Positions 10,071 to 28,838 of a stretch of 60,799 nucleotides of DNA are shown here, piece by piece. The number at the start of each line of letters is the position of its first letter. Position 1 is the first letter of the stretch. The notes under the pieces are model-generated. The model was not told the origin of the DNA and searched no databases. It saw only the letters and a program-made list of their open reading frames with translations. The DNA is from Catenulisporales bacterium (GTDB taxonomy: Bacteria > Actinomycetota > Actinomycetes > Streptomycetales > Catenulisporaceae). Made by a program: the position numbers and the translations under genes. The stretch spans positions 1-60,799 of the forward strand of contig JAEKKI010000148.1 in assembly GCA_019510485.1 (NCBI GenBank). Reading direction: 5' to 3'.

Positions 10071-10562
10071 GGCTGCTTGGTTCCTTATCCTTCCCGGGGA
10101 CTGCTCGCATCAACGCACCCGGCCGGCCACGGTTGTGGACCCTCGGCCCACCGGGTTCGCCGCGTTCCACAACCCGTGTGTCCCGCGAAGCTTGTCCTGC
10201 TTTTCCCGCCTACCTCCGGTCCACGCGCTCGGGCGTGTCGCCCGCTGCGCCATGGGGATCCGCGGGCGCGACTCATCGCCTCGCCTGCAGAATCCGGATT
10301 CCGCGAGAACTGCCCCACCTGCGACGGAGTCCTAGCCGTACGGCCTGGAACTCCCGCGCACCCGTTGCAGGGCGCGGTCGGTCGAGCAACCTCAACAGTA
10401 TGGCCCAGGCCTGGGGGTTTTGGGAAATCGGGGCGTGGGCATACCAGGGGTTCATTTTGAGATGTGATATAGAGCACCCGCATCGCGCCGCTGACCTGGG
10501 GTGTCGCGCCGATGCTCGTGTCGATCCGCGTTCCGGGCCCAACCCGGGCATACCGTCGCGCC
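10071..10562. other. Long rpsJ leader and intergenic region
   Basis: No protein gene is supported here. The minus strand would carry the rpsJ promoter and a long 5' leader. The only recognisable element is the conserved motif at 10216-10240. A lower-GC patch around 10440-10475 (TGTGATATAG) could hold promoter elements for either direction, but no clear -35/-10 pair was found. Confidence 0.5.
10216..10240 (-). promoter_or_regulatory. Leader motif shared by rpsJ and rpsL
   Basis: This 25-bp segment matches 15302-15326 at 23 of 25 positions, in the same orientation relative to its downstream gene (rpsJ here, rpsL there). Minus-strand core: CGACACGCCCGA, then three variable positions, then CGTGGACCGG. 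It lies about 150 nt upstream of each first gene, inside the probable transcript leader. Its function is unknown. Confidence 0.6.
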
Positions 10563-10748
10563 ATGGAAGCCGCCTACACCCTCGACGACGCCCGCGTCCT
10601 GTTCCCCGACCTCGTCGAGGAAGCCCGCGCCACCGGCCGGCCGGTTCTCATCACCGACGACGGCGAGCCGGTGGCCGCCCTCGTCGACGTCCAGTGGCTC
10701 GAAGACTGCGAACGCCTCAAGGCCGGGCGGCAGTCGCCCGTCACGTGA
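10563..10748 (+). CDS. Phd/YefM-like antitoxin, orphan
   Basis: A 61-residue protein (MEAAYTLDDARVLFPDLVEE onward) with the Phd/YefM plan: a short strand, a helix, then GRPVLITDDGEPVAALVDVQ, the typical second strand-turn-strand, and a Glu/Asp-rich end. Such proteins are type II antitoxins that bind DNA and neutralise a Doc, YoeB or VapC toxin. No toxin gene follows; the next gene is tuf on the other strand. An upstream in-frame ATG at 10512 would add 17 residues, but the conserved part starts here. No clear ribosome-binding site is visible. Confidence 0.65.
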   Translation: MEAAYTLDDARVLFPDLVEEARATGRPVLITDDGEPVAALVDVQWLEDCERLKAGRQSPVT

Positions 10749-10767
10749 AAGAAGGCTGAAATACCGA

Positions 10768-10801
10768 GAGGACCCCCGGAGCCGAAGCTCCAAGGGCCCT
10801 C
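10768..10801 (-). terminator. tuf terminator
   Basis: A 15-bp stem (10768-10782 with 10787-10801, three G-U wobbles on the minus-strand RNA) is closed by a UUCG tetraloop, followed by a short U-containing run. It lies 35 bp after the tuf stop and 20 bp after the stop of the convergent antitoxin gene, so it may work in both directions. Confidence 0.7.
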
Positions 10802-10835
10802 GCGAGCACTCGGCGGCCTGACGACCGCGGAGTAC

Positions 10836-12029
<1,194 letters not shown>

Positions 12030-12101
12030 GTTGTCCTCCTGTGGACTTTGGTGAGGTGCCGGCCGGGGATGGATTCTCCGACGGCGTTTCTACGGATTCT
12101 C

Positions 12102-12133
12102 GGGACCGCCCGGCTTGCGGGCCGGGCCGTCCC
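12102..12133 (-). promoter_or_regulatory. Hairpin between fusA and tuf
   Basis: A 13-bp inverted repeat with one mismatch (12102-12114 with 12121-12133, 6-nt loop) lies just after the fusA stop, without a U-run. It may be an mRNA-stabilising or processing hairpin that lets tuf be expressed at a different level from fusA. Confidence 0.45.
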
Positions 12134-12144
12134 GACGGCTTGGG

Positions 12145-14262
<2,118 letters not shown>

Positions 14263-14298
14263 TTCGCTCAGCTACTTTCTGCGGTCTCGGCTACCGGG

Positions 14299-14769
14299 TT
14301 ACCAGCGGTAGTGCGCGAACGCCTTGTTGGCGTCCGCCATCTTGTGCGTGTCCTCGCGGCGCTTGACCGAGGCACCCAGGCCGTTGGAGGCGTCCAGGAG
14401 CTCGTTCATCAGGCGCTCGGTCATGGTCTTCTCGCGGCGCTGCCGGGAGTAGCCGACGAGCCAGCGCAGGGCCAGCGTGGTGCTGCGGCCGGCGCGGACC
14501 TCGATCGGGACCTGGTAGGTCGCACCGCCGACGCGGCGGGACTTGACTTCCAGGGTCGGCTTGACGTTGTCCAGGGCACGCTTGAGCGTGATCACCGGGT
14601 CGGTGCCGGTCTTCTCCCGGCAGCCCTCCAGGGCGCCGTAGACGATGCGCTCGGCGGTGGAGCGCTTGCCGTCCAGCAGCACCTTGTTCACCAGCGAGGT
14701 CACCAGCGGGGAGTTGTAGACCGGGTCGACGACGACCGGGTGCTTGGGTGCAGGACCCTTACGAGGCAT
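14299..14769 (-). CDS. rpsG: 30S ribosomal protein S7
   Basis: A 156-residue S7 starting [21 protein letters not shown] use the ATG at 14767-14769, which overlaps the rpsL stop (TAATG); a longer frame running back through rpsL is an artefact. S7 nucleates the 30S head and in E. coli represses the str operon. Confidence 0.97.
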   Translation of the reverse strand: MPRKGPAPKHPVVVDPVYNSPLVTSLVNKVLLDGKRSTAERIVYGALEGCREKTGTDPVITLKRALDNVKPTLEVKSRRVGGATYQVPIEVRAGRSTTLALRWLVGYSRQRREKTMTERLMNELLDASNGLGASVKRREDTHKMADANKAFAHYRW

Positions 14770-15143
14770 TAGGACTTCTCCTTCTTGGCGCCGTAACGGC
14801 TGCGGGCCTGCTTGCGGTTCTTCACACCCTGGGTGTCCAGCGAGCCGCGGACGATCTTGTACCGCACGCCGGGAAGGTCCTTCACACGGCCGCCGCGCAC
14901 GAGCACGATGGAGTGCTCCTGCAGGTTGTGGCCGACGCCCGGGATGTAGGCCGTGACCTCGATGCCGGAGGAGAGCTTGACGCGGGCCACCTTGCGCAGC
15001 GCCGAGTTCGGCTTCTTGGGCGTGGTGGTGTACACGCGGGTGCAGACGCCGCGGCGCTGCGGGGATCCCTTGAGCGCAGGAGTGTTGTTCTTCACAACCT
15101 TGTCCTGCCGGCCCTTGCGGACCAACTGCTGAATGGTAGGCAC
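14769..15143 (-). CDS. rpsL: 30S ribosomal protein S12
   Basis: A 124-residue S12 ([20 protein letters not shown] onward). Lys43 and Lys88, the residues changed in streptomycin-resistant mutants, are both the sensitive type ([12 protein letters not shown] and [12 protein letters not shown]). It is the first gene of the str operon, with a leader of almost 290 nt. Confidence 0.98.
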   Translation of the reverse strand: MPTIQQLVRKGRQDKVVKNNTPALKGSPQRRGVCTRVYTTTPKKPNSALRKVARVKLSSGIEVTAYIPGVGHNLQEHSIVLVRGGRVKDLPGVRYKIVRGSLDTQGVKNRKQARSRYGAKKEKS

Positions 15144-15301
15144 TAGGTCTTGGCCTTCCCTTTCGTTCTAAGTCTCCGGCTGGGCGACCCCGGGCGCGGA
15201 GTGCTACTACCTCTCGGTTTCGCTTCGAGTTCCTGCTTGTCCACTTGTCGCGCACTGGTCGTTCGCCTCGCACCGCGATGTCCGGGAATCACCCGGTACG
15301 T

Positions 15302-15326
15302 CCGGTCCACGAGGTCGGGCGTGTCG
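15302..15326 (-). promoter_or_regulatory. Leader motif shared by rpsL and rpsJ
   Basis: The second copy of the 25-bp motif at 10216-10240 (23/25 identical). It lies about 160 nt upstream of the rpsL start and about 110 nt downstream of the predicted transcription start, so it would be part of the mRNA. Confidence 0.6.
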
Positions 15327-15362
15327 CGACCCACAGACCCCTGCTGTCTCATCCGGTGCGCT

Positions 15363-15379
15363 CGGCGGCTAAGCCGCCG
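15363..15379 (-). promoter_or_regulatory. Short perfect hairpin in the str leader
   Basis: A 7-bp perfect inverted repeat (CGGCGGC, loop TAA, GCCGCCG) between the predicted promoter and the shared leader motif. It could fold in the leader RNA. No U-run follows. Confidence 0.4.
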
Positions 15380-15437
15380 CACACCCGGACGGTGCGCAGG
15401 CAGGAGGAGCCGGGGGGACACCCCTGGCACGGCGACG

Positions 15438-15467
15438 AGCCTACCCAGGGCATGCCAGTGAGGTCAA
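15438..15467 (-). promoter_or_regulatory. Predicted promoter of the str operon
   Basis: On the minus strand, TTGACC (complement of 15462-15467) and TAGGCT (complement of 15438-15443) are separated by 18 bp. They match the actinobacterial housekeeping-sigma consensus well. Transcription would start near 15431, giving a leader of almost 290 nt before rpsL. Confidence 0.65.
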
Positions 15468-15692
15468 AACGAGGGAGGGACCCTAGCACCGGACAGGGCC
15501 GCCATCAAGGCGGCTGGTCCGCGCATCGGACACCTTCGCGTCTTGGGCCGTGCCTCAACCTTCGGCGAACCCACCCATTCTCGCATGGCGAACGCCATGC
15601 CGGGGCCGATTAAGGAGAAGGAGTGAAGCCGCCACGTACTGGTGAACGGGTGGGACCGATGAGGTATTCCCCGCCCCACGGACCCCTGACGG

Positions 15693-16103
15693 TCACGTGA
15701 ACAACAACGTCAACACGCCTTTCGCGCCGGTGTGCGCGATGAAGTAGTAGTGGAAGATCAGGTAGGCCAGGATCGCCAGATCGGCCAGCCCCATCACCCG
15801 CGCGATGTCGGCGAGTCCGGCCCCGGAGCGCTGTCCGTCCGCGGCGAGTATGTTCCGCTTCGCCTGCGCTCCCCACCGGGCGGCGAACACCGCGGCGATG
15901 AGCGCCACGACGATCGGCAGGTTGTAGAACGGCGTCCACGACGACCACGCGAGCAGGGCGGCCGCCATCGCGAAGACCGCCCGCAACTCCAGCCGCCCGC
16001 CTTGTCCGGGTTCGTACCCGCCGTGCCGCGGCACCGCCGTCGGAGCCGGCCGGGACCCGCCGGCGCTGTAGTTCGGACGCCCGACCTCGGGCTGGTCGTT
16101 CAT
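15693..16103 (-). CDS. Small membrane protein, function unknown
   Basis: A 136-residue protein starting MNDQPEVGRPNYSAGGSRPA. A Pro/Gly-rich hydrophilic N-terminus of about 45 residues is followed by three hydrophobic segments (near LRAVFAMAAALLAWSS; NLPIVVALIAAVFAA; LADLAILAYLIFHYYF). No catalytic motif is seen. I chose the ATG at 16101-16103 because the upstream extension is compositionally unlike a protein start. It is divergent from the neighbouring sigma-like gene. Confidence 0.65.
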   Translation of the reverse strand: MNDQPEVGRPNYSAGGSRPAPTAVPRHGGYEPGQGGRLELRAVFAMAAALLAWSSWTPFYNLPIVVALIAAVFAARWGAQAKRNILAADGQRSGAGLADIARVMGLADLAILAYLIFHYYFIAHTGAKGVLTLLFT

Positions 16104-16209
16104 CGGCCATCCGCCTTTCCGGTCCCGCGCGACACAGTAAGGGTACCCAGCGGGAACCGGTCCCACGTCTCATGCATCAAAGGTCTGTGACTACTACGAC
16201 GGGGCGACC

Positions 16210-16527
16210 ATGACGGAGCGCGGTGCGTTTCGGGAGAAGTTCGACGCTTTGGACGCGGCCATGCGAGCGACGTTGGTCTTTCGGTACCGCGAGGGGCTGC
16301 CGCTGGCGCATGTGGCGCAGTTGGTGGACGTCGATGTCGAACGTCTCGGACCGCGGATCGAACGAGCCCTGGCGGGCCTGGGGTGCGGGGAAGAAGCGCT
16401 GCGCCAGAGGCTCGATGAGCTTCGCGACGATCCCGGGCTCTCGTCGTTCGCACTCATCACGGTGGTGCGGGCTGAGCGGCGGCGGCGCCGATTCCGGCTT
16501 GGAGGCCTGGTGTGGCGGCGCGCCTAG
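16210..16527 (+). CDS. Stand-alone sigma-70 region 4-like DNA-binding protein
   Basis: A 105-residue protein. Residues about 15-55 (ATLVFRYREGLPLAHVAQLV then DVERLGPRIERALAGL) have the pattern of sigma region 4 in ECF factors: RYxEGLxxxxVAxxxxVxxxxVxxRxxRAL. There is no region 2, so it cannot be a normal sigma factor. The C-terminus is Arg-rich (RRRRRFRLGGLVWRRA). It is divergent from the membrane protein at 15693-16103 and convergent with rpoC. Possible roles are a transcription regulator or RNA-polymerase-binding protein. Confidence 0.6.
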   Translation: MTERGAFREKFDALDAAMRATLVFRYREGLPLAHVAQLVDVDVERLGPRIERALAGLGCGEEALRQRLDELRDDPGLSSFALITVVRAERRRRRFRLGGLVWRRA

Positions 16528-16552
16528 ACCCACTCGCCGCGGCCCCCACGAG

Positions 16553-16589
16553 AAGAGCGGCCGCCCCCCGAAGGAAGCGACCGCCCTCT
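16553..16589 (-). terminator. Probable rpoC terminator
   Basis: On the minus strand an imperfect GC-rich stem with a 2-nt bulge closes on a UUCG loop about 25 nt after the rpoC stop. There is no U-tract. The convergent sigma-like gene ends 25 bp away, so it may serve both. Confidence 0.5.
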
Positions 16590-16612
16590 CTAGCGCCCTA
16601 CCGGCTCAGACC

Positions 16613-20506
<3,894 letters not shown>

Positions 20507-20538
20507 TGGTTTTCTATCCTCCTCGATGAGTCGTTCGA

Positions 20539-24015
<3,477 letters not shown>

Positions 24016-24554
24016 GAGGGGTCCTTCCGGGGCTCGGACTGGACATGGCTGTCCTTAGCGCTACCCGGTGAACCTGTATCCCTACCCCGCCGCGGATCCG
24101 GCGAAACCCCTGGTCAGTGGCAGTGTCTGGGGCACTGGCACCGATAGGTCGAGGGGGTTTCGCGCACCCGTTGGCGGTCAGAGGCATGCAGAAAGGCAGC
24201 GCAAACGAACAGTGTAGCCGCGTTGGCCACGCCTGTCCAACCCGTGCCTGAATAGGCCTCGTGCCGCGGGTCCGGGAGGGGACCGACGCGTCGGGCGACA
24301 GACGGACAGACTAGCCGGGCCGACCGACGGTTGTCGCCGCCGACACGGGGGCCGGGCCTGTCCTTCGCACCTTTTCGCTTCCCGGCCGATGCCTCGCGCT
24401 GCCTGCGGCCGGGGGGTGCGGCGTATGTAGCTGACGTACCGCAGAATCCCGCGTAGCTGCGCCTACGTCAAGGGGTGCGGCGGCGCGTCTCTGATGGCGG
24501 GCGCGCCGGGCCCCGCCGTCGCGCGCGGGGACCACGCAGGTCACGCGGGAAGCG
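24016..24554. other. rpoBC leader and intergenic region
   Basis: The 598-bp gap between rplL and rpoB holds no convincing gene. On the minus strand it contains the rplJL terminator at its right edge, the rpoB promoter at 24211-24239 and a leader of about 190 nt. Several GC-rich inverted repeats around 24400-24480 are imperfect. Confidence 0.6.
24211..24239 (-). promoter_or_regulatory. Predicted promoter of rpoBC
   Basis: On the minus strand TGGACA (complement of 24234-24239; it can also be read TTGGAC one base earlier) and TACACT (complement of 24211-24216) are 17 bp apart, a good housekeeping-sigma match. Transcription would start near 24204. Confidence 0.65.
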
Positions 24555-24584
24555 GAAGGCCCCCGGGAGATCCCGGGGGCCTTC
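24555..24584 (-). terminator. rplJL terminator
   Basis: A perfect inverted repeat (GAAGGCCCCCGGGA, 2-nt gap, then its complement) lies 30 bp after the rplL stop. It has no U-run, which is common for actinobacterial terminators. With the separate rpoB promoter it implies that rplJL and rpoBC are at least partly independent transcription units. Confidence 0.65.
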
Positions 24585-24613
24585 GTGTAGCAAGCTTCGC
24601 AGCGAGCGAGGAC

Positions 24614-25000
24614 TTACTTGACGGTGACGCCGGCGCCGGCCTCTTCCAGGGCGGCCTTGGCCTTCTCGGCGGCCTCCTTGGTGGCCTTCTCCAGAACCGG
24701 CTTCGGGGCGCCGTCCACCAGGTCCTTGGCTTCCTTCAGACCCAGCGAGGTCAGCTCGCGCACGACCTTGATGACCTGGATCTTCTTCTCGCCGGCGGAC
24801 TCCAGGATGACGTCGAACTCGTCCTGCTCCACGACCTCCTCGGCGGCGGCGGCGGCCGGACCGCCGGCGGCGGCCACGGCGACCGGGGCGGCGGCCTTGA
24901 CGTCGAAGGTGTCCTCGAACAGCTTCACGAACTCGGAGAGCTCGATCAGCGTCATCTCCTTGAAAGCCTCGAGCAGCTCGTCGTTGCTGAGCTTCGCCAT
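24614..25000 (-). CDS. rplL: 50S ribosomal protein L7/L12
   Basis: A 128-residue L7/L12. The N-terminal dimerisation domain ([20 protein letters not shown]) is joined by an Ala-rich hinge (about residues 38-55) to the factor-binding C-terminal domain ([20 protein letters not shown]). It recruits translation GTPases to the stalk. It follows rplJ by 52 bp. Confidence 0.98.
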   Translation of the reverse strand: MAKLSNDELLEAFKEMTLIELSEFVKLFEDTFDVKAAAPVAVAAAGGPAAAAAEEVVEQDEFDVILESAGEKKIQVIKVVRELTSLGLKEAKDLVDGAPKPVLEKATKEAAEKAKAALEEAGAGVTVK

Positions 25001-25052
25001 GATAGGCGTCCTTTCTCTAAGGGGGGTCTAGCTCGGTTGTGCCGGGTGCCTA

Positions 25053-25577
25053 TCAGGCGTCGGCCGACTTCTGCGCCGAGAGCGCGTCCACGGTGCGGAC
25101 GGCCTTCGACAGAGGAGCCTGGAAGAGCGCCGCCGCGTTCGCGAGGGACGCCTTCATCGCGCCGGCCGCCTTGGCCAGCAGAACCTCGCGGGACTCCAGG
25201 TCCGCGAGCTTGGTGATGTCGGTCGGGGAGAGGGTCTTGCCCTCCATCACCCCGCCCTTGATCACCAGAAGGGGGTTCGCCTTGGCGAAGTCACGCAGAC
25301 CCTTGGCCGCCTCGACCGGATCGCCCTTGATGAAGGCGATGGCCGACGGGCCCTTCAGGGCCGCCTCGTCGAGGCCGTCGATCCCGGCCTCCCGGGCGGC
25401 GACCTTGGTCAGCGTGTTCTTCACCACGGCGTACTGCGTGGTCGCACCGAGCGCGCGGCGGAGTTCCTTGAGCTGCGCGACGGTGAGCCCGCGGTACTCG
25501 GTCAGCACGGCGGCGTTCGAGTCGCGGAAGTGATCCGCGATCTCGGCGACCGCGGCCGCCTTGTCAGGCCTCGCCAT
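25053..25577 (-). CDS. rplJ: 50S ribosomal protein L10
   Basis: A 174-residue L10 starting [20 protein letters not shown]. It contains [20 protein letters not shown] and a C-terminal helix that binds L7/L12 dimers. I chose the ATG at 25575-25577, preceded by GGAAGGAGG; an upstream in-frame start would lie in the leader hairpin region. L10 is expected to control its own operon through the leader. Confidence 0.97.
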   Translation of the reverse strand: MARPDKAAAVAEIADHFRDSNAAVLTEYRGLTVAQLKELRRALGATTQYAVVKNTLTKVAAREAGIDGLDEAALKGPSAIAFIKGDPVEAAKGLRDFAKANPLLVIKGGVMEGKTLSPTDITKLADLESREVLLAKAAGAMKASLANAAALFQAPLSKAVRTVDALSAQKSADA

Positions 25578-25632
25578 ACGGGCCTCCTTCCGGGGTGTCC
25601 GAGCCGACGTCGTGCCTCCGTTAAACAACAAA

Positions 25633-25658
25633 ACGCCCGGCGCACAAAGCGCGGGCGT
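25633..25658 (-). promoter_or_regulatory. Attenuator-like hairpin in the rplJL leader
   Basis: Read on the minus strand, a stem of ACGCCCG and CGCTTTGTGCG closed by CGGGCGT (about 10 bp with one bulged C) is followed directly by TTTTGTTGTTT. This is the best intrinsic-terminator shape in the window, and it lies about 55 nt before the rplJ ATG rather than after a gene. It probably works as an attenuator controlled by L10 or L10-L12 binding. Confidence 0.65.
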
Positions 25659-25879
25659 CCACAATCACGACCGATCCGAGTGGGGCCCGGATGCGGGAGC
25701 TGCTTCACTTATCGCGCCTCGGCGGGTCGCTCCGTGATGGAGGCCTTCGACTGGTCCGGGCCGTTCGGCTCGGATCAGCGACCAGCGGTCTTCGGCTGAC
25801 GTCAAGAGTAACACGCCGTAGGCGCGTGCTTTGACCACCGGAGAGCCGGACCCGCCGCTTCCTGTTTTCGCCGCACGCG

Positions 25880-25905
25880 AAAGCCCCCGCCGAAGCGGGG
25901 GCTTT
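25880..25905 (-). terminator. rplKA terminator
   Basis: A perfect 11-bp stem (AAAGCCCCCGC and its complement) with a UUCG tetraloop on the minus-strand RNA lies 20 bp after the rplA stop. The rest of 25659-25926 is the rplJL promoter/leader, where I found no clear -35/-10 pair. Confidence 0.75.
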
Positions 25906-25926
25906 CTGCTGCCTACTCGGCGCTGC

Positions 25927-26640
25927 TCACGACTCGTCGTCGGCCGCGACGTTCCGCACCCGGTTGGCGTCGACGTTGATCCCAGGACCCATCGTCGTCG
26001 CGAAGGTGATCTTCTTCAGGTACCGGCCCTTGGACGCGTTCGGCTTCACCCGCAGCACTTCCTCCAGCGCCGCGGCGTAGTTCTCGGCGAGCTGCTGCTC
26101 GGAGAACGACACCTTGCCGATGATGAAGTTCAGGTTCGAGTGCCGGTCGGCGCGGAACTCGATCTTGCCGCCCTTGATGTCGTTGACCGCCTTGACGACG
26201 TCCGCCGTCACGGTGCCGGTCTTCGGGTTCGGCATCAGGGCGCGCGGGCCCAGGACCCGGCCGAGGCGGCCGACCTTGCCCATCAGGTCAGGGGTGGCCA
26301 CGACCGCGTCGAAGTCCAGGCGGCCCTTGGCCACCTCGTCGATCAGCTCGTCGGCGCCGACGATGTCCGCGCCGGCCTCGCGGGCCTGCTCGGCCTTCTC
26401 GCCCTGGGCGAAGACCAGCACGCGGGCGGTCTTGCCGGTGCCGTGCGGCAGCACGACGGTGGAGCGGACCATCTGGTCGGCCTTGCGCGGGTCGATGCCC
26501 AGCCGCATCGAGACCTCGACCGAGCTGTCGAACTTGGTGACCGAGGTCTCCTTGGCCAGCCGGATCGCGGCCAGCGGGGCGTAGACCTCGTCGGCGTCGA
26601 TCTTGGCCGCGGCGTTGCGGTAGCCCTTGCTGCGCTTCAT
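25927..26640 (-). CDS. rplA: 50S ribosomal protein L1
   Basis: A 237-residue L1 ([20 protein letters not shown] onward), with [20 protein letters not shown] and [21 protein letters not shown]1 forms the mobile stalk at the E site and represses rplKA translation in many bacteria. The length is normal; it lies 83 bp after rplK. Confidence 0.98.
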   Translation of the reverse strand: MKRSKGYRNAAAKIDADEVYAPLAAIRLAKETSVTKFDSSVEVSMRLGIDPRKADQMVRSTVVLPHGTGKTARVLVFAQGEKAEQAREAGADIVGADELIDEVAKGRLDFDAVVATPDLMGKVGRLGRVLGPRALMPNPKTGTVTADVVKAVNDIKGGKIEFRADRHSNLNFIIGKVSFSEQQLAENYAAALEEVLRVKPNASKGRYLKKITFATTMGPGINVDANRVRNVAADDES

Positions 26641-26723
26641 TGCTGCTCTCCTACTTATGGTGAGTTGTGGTCTTCACGAGCCGCGCTCGGCTCTGCCACG
26701 TGGTGCGGTCTTGAGTTGTCGGC

Positions 26724-27158
26724 TCAGCTGTCGGCGACGATGACGCCCATCGAACGGGCGGTGCCGGCGATGATCTTCATCGCGGCCTCGACGTCGTTGG
26801 CGTTCAGGTCCGGCATCTTGGTCTCGGCGATCTCCCGGACCTGGGCCTGCGACAGGGTCGCGACCTTGTCCTTCTGCGGGACGCCCGAGCCCTTGTCGAT
26901 CCCCGCGGCCTTCAGGATCAGCTTCGCCGCCGGCGGGGTCTTGGTGATGAACGTGAACGACCGGTCCTCGAACACCGAGATCTCGACCGGGATGACCTGA
27001 CCGCGCTGGGCCTCGGTCGCCGCGTTGTACTGCTTGCAGAACTCCATGATGTTCACGCCGTGCTGACCCAGCGCCGGGCCGACGGGCGGGGCCGGGTTCG
27101 CCATACCGGCCTTGATCTGCAGCTTGATGACCGCGGTGAGCTTCTTCTTGGGGGGCAT
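26724..27158 (-). CDS. rplK: 50S ribosomal protein L11
   Basis: A 144-residue L11 ([20 protein letters not shown] onward), with the proline pair in the N-terminal thiopeptide-binding domain ([20 protein letters not shown]) and a C-terminal rRNA-binding domain. It is part of the GTPase-associated centre and needed for RelA activation. It follows nusG by 130 bp. Confidence 0.98.
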   Translation of the reverse strand: MPPKKKLTAVIKLQIKAGMANPAPPVGPALGQHGVNIMEFCKQYNAATEAQRGQVIPVEISVFEDRSFTFITKTPPAAKLILKAAGIDKGSGVPQKDKVATLSQAQVREIAETKMPDLNANDVEAAMKIIAGTARSMGVIVADS

Positions 27159-27234
27159 GCCCGTGTCTCTTTCGCTAGACGACGCCGATAACCCCTACCA
27201 AGGGCACGGCGGTGAAGTGGTTGCCGAGGAGGCA

Positions 27235-27269
27235 ACAGCTCCCCAGCATACGGGACGCCGGGGAGCTGT
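27235..27269 (-). promoter_or_regulatory. Hairpin between nusG and rplK
   Basis: A perfect 10-bp inverted repeat (27235-27244 with 27260-27269, 15-nt loop) fills the nusG-rplK gap. There is no U-tract. It may be a terminator with read-through or a regulatory site for L1/L11. Confidence 0.5.
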
Positions 27270-27288
27270 CTGAAATCTCGATCGATGA

Positions 27289-28092
27289 TCAGCTGTTCTT
27301 CTGGATCTGGTTGAAGCTCAGCTCGACCGGGGTCTCCCGGCCGAAGATCTCCACCAGGCCCTTGACCTTCTGCGAGTCGGCGTTGATCTCGTTGATCGTG
27401 GCCTGCAGTGTGGCGAACGGGCCGTCGATCACGGTCACCGAGTCGCCCACCTCGAAGTCCAGCACCTTGACCTCGGCCGGCGCCTTCTGCTTGCCGCTGA
27501 CCTCCTCGGGCTGCTCCTCCAGCAGGATCTTCACGACCTCGTCCAGGGTCAGCGGGAACGGCTCGTGCGCGTTCCCGACGAACCCGGTGACGCCGGGGGT
27601 GTTGCGCACCACGCCCCAGGACTCGTTGGTCAGGTCCATCCGGACCAGCACGTACCCGGGGAACTTGTTCCGCTTGACCCGCTTGCGCTGGCCGCCCTTG
27701 ATCTCGACGACCTCTTCCATCGGCACCTCGACCTGGAAGATGAACTCCTCCATGTTGAGGGTCGTCATGCGGGTCTCCAGGTTCTGCTTGACCCGGTTCT
27801 CGTATCCGGCGTAGCTGTGGATCACGTACCACTCGCCGGGCGCGCGCCGCAGGGCCTCGCGGAACTCCTCGACGGCCTCGGTGCTGCCGGGCTCGGCCGC
27901 GCCGGACTCCGCGTCCGACTCGGACCCGGACTCCCCGGACTCCTCGGACTCCCCGGTCGGCTCGGCCTGCTCGTCAGCGGACGCGGCGGCGGAATCGGCG
28001 ACCTCGGCCCCGGACTCGGGCTCGAAGGCCTCGTCGTCGTCGTTCTCCACGAGAACAGTCGCGTCCTCGAGGTCTCCGTAGGTCTCAGACAC
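27289..28092 (-). CDS. nusG: Transcription termination/antitermination factor NusG
   Basis: A 267-residue NusG. The first 85 or so residues are an acidic, Ser/Glu/Asp-rich extension, as in other actinobacteria. The NGN domain follows ([20 protein letters not shown]), then the KOW domain ([20 protein letters not shown]). It binds RNA polymerase and couples it to S10/NusE. It follows secE by 50 bp. Confidence 0.97.
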   Translation of the reverse strand: MSETYGDLEDATVLVENDDDEAFEPESGAEVADSAAASADEQAEPTGESEESGESGSESDAESGAAEPGSTEAVEEFREALRRAPGEWYVIHSYAGYENRVKQNLETRMTTLNMEEFIFQVEVPMEEVVEIKGGQRKRVKRNKFPGYVLVRMDLTNESWGVVRNTPGVTGFVGNAHEPFPLTLDEVVKILLEEQPEEVSGKQKAPAEVKVLDFEVGDSVTVIDGPFATLQATINEINADSQKVKGLVEIFGRETPVELSFNQIQKNS

Positions 28093-28142
28093 GGTCGCTC
28101 ATACTTCCTTTGCTTAGGGGTGTGCCGGGTGGTGGCGGCTGA

Positions 28143-28412
28143 TCAGCCGAACACCCACAACACCAGTTTGCTGAACCCGAAGTCCAGCGTAGCCACGATC
28201 CCGACGACGATCGCGACGAACACGATGACCACCGTCGTATAGGTCGTCAGCTCGTTGCGCGTCGGCCAGACCACCTTGCGCAGCTCGGCGATGATCTGCC
28301 GGTAGAACAGACCCAGGCGGCCCAGCGGGGACCGGCGGCGCTCAGGGCGGCGGTCCGCGCCGCGGCCGCGGTCCGACTTCGACGTCGCGGGGGTCGAGCT
28401 CGTCTCGGTCAC
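28143..28412 (-). CDS. secE: Preprotein translocase subunit SecE
   Basis: An 89-residue single-membrane-span SecE. A charged N-terminus precedes ELRKVVWPTRNELTTYTTVV, the conserved amphipathic clamp, and one transmembrane helix (VFVAIVVGIVATLDFGF). It stabilises SecY. Gene order tRNA-Trp, secE, nusG is typical for actinobacteria. Confidence 0.96.
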   Translation of the reverse strand: MTETSSTPATSKSDRGRGADRRPERRRSPLGRLGLFYRQIIAELRKVVWPTRNELTTYTTVVIVFVAIVVGIVATLDFGFSKLVLWVFG

Positions 28413-28492
28413 CTGGTCCTCATCACGGTCTCGAGATAGTGGCGGGCGGCGCGGAAAAGATCGCGATCAGATCCTTCCCGCGAACACGCTAC

Positions 28493-28530
28493 GCGCCCAG
28501 GAAGCCCGGGTGAAGGGCTTTCCTGGGCGC
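28493..28530 (-). terminator. tRNA-Trp terminator
   Basis: A 15-bp inverted repeat with one extra T (GCGCCCAGGAAGCCC at 28493-28507, complement ending at 28530) lies 6 bp after the tRNA-Trp 3' end on the minus strand. The weak U content suggests partial read-through into secE. Confidence 0.65.
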
Positions 28531-28535
28531 CTAAG

Positions 28536-28608
<73 letters not shown>

Positions 28609-28747
28609 ATGCCTAAGCGTGTTCCACAAACCTACCTCGCCGAGGTCGGGAAGGGGAATCCGCCGATCGAGAGTGTACGGGACACGCGCGCCGGATTGCG
28701 AACGGGTTCGGCTCAGGCCACGTTCACACGTGTCGCGGACCGCCCCA

Positions 28748-28792
28748 GACGTCTGCGAACGTTTCATGACGTCCCCCGGACGTCTCCGTTCG
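28748..28792. promoter_or_regulatory. GACGTC repeat cluster upstream of the aminotransferase gene
   Basis: GACGTC occurs at 28748, 28768 and 28779. The first and last are parts of 14-bp elements matching at 11 positions (GACGTCTGCGAACG and GACGTCTCCGTTCG), 31 bp (three helical turns) apart. They lie between divergent tRNA-Trp and the aminotransferase gene and could be an operator. No regulator is known. Confidence 0.35.
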
Positions 28793-28838
28793 TGGAACAT
28801 CGCACCGGGCACCGCCCCGGCGGTGGGACGATAGGGAC

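Larger units (their letters stand above)
15144..15692. other. str operon leader and promoter region
   Basis: No protein gene is supported. The minus strand holds the str promoter (15438-15467), a hairpin (15363-15379) and the conserved leader motif (15302-15326). The remainder, 15470-15692, lies beyond the promoter and shows nothing recognisable. Confidence 0.6.

Noticed and set aside
10085-10480. A housekeeping promoter for rpsJ
   Set aside because: Several TANNNT-like boxes exist (for example near 10395-10400), but none has a -35 box at proper spacing, so no promoter was annotated.
10085-10564. Open frames in the rpsJ leader
   Set aside because: No start signals and no plausible protein composition; the region is better explained as leader.
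15143-15430. Possible leader peptide upstream of rpsL
   Set aside because: No ribosome-binding site and an unlikely composition; the conserved features here are RNA/DNA elements.
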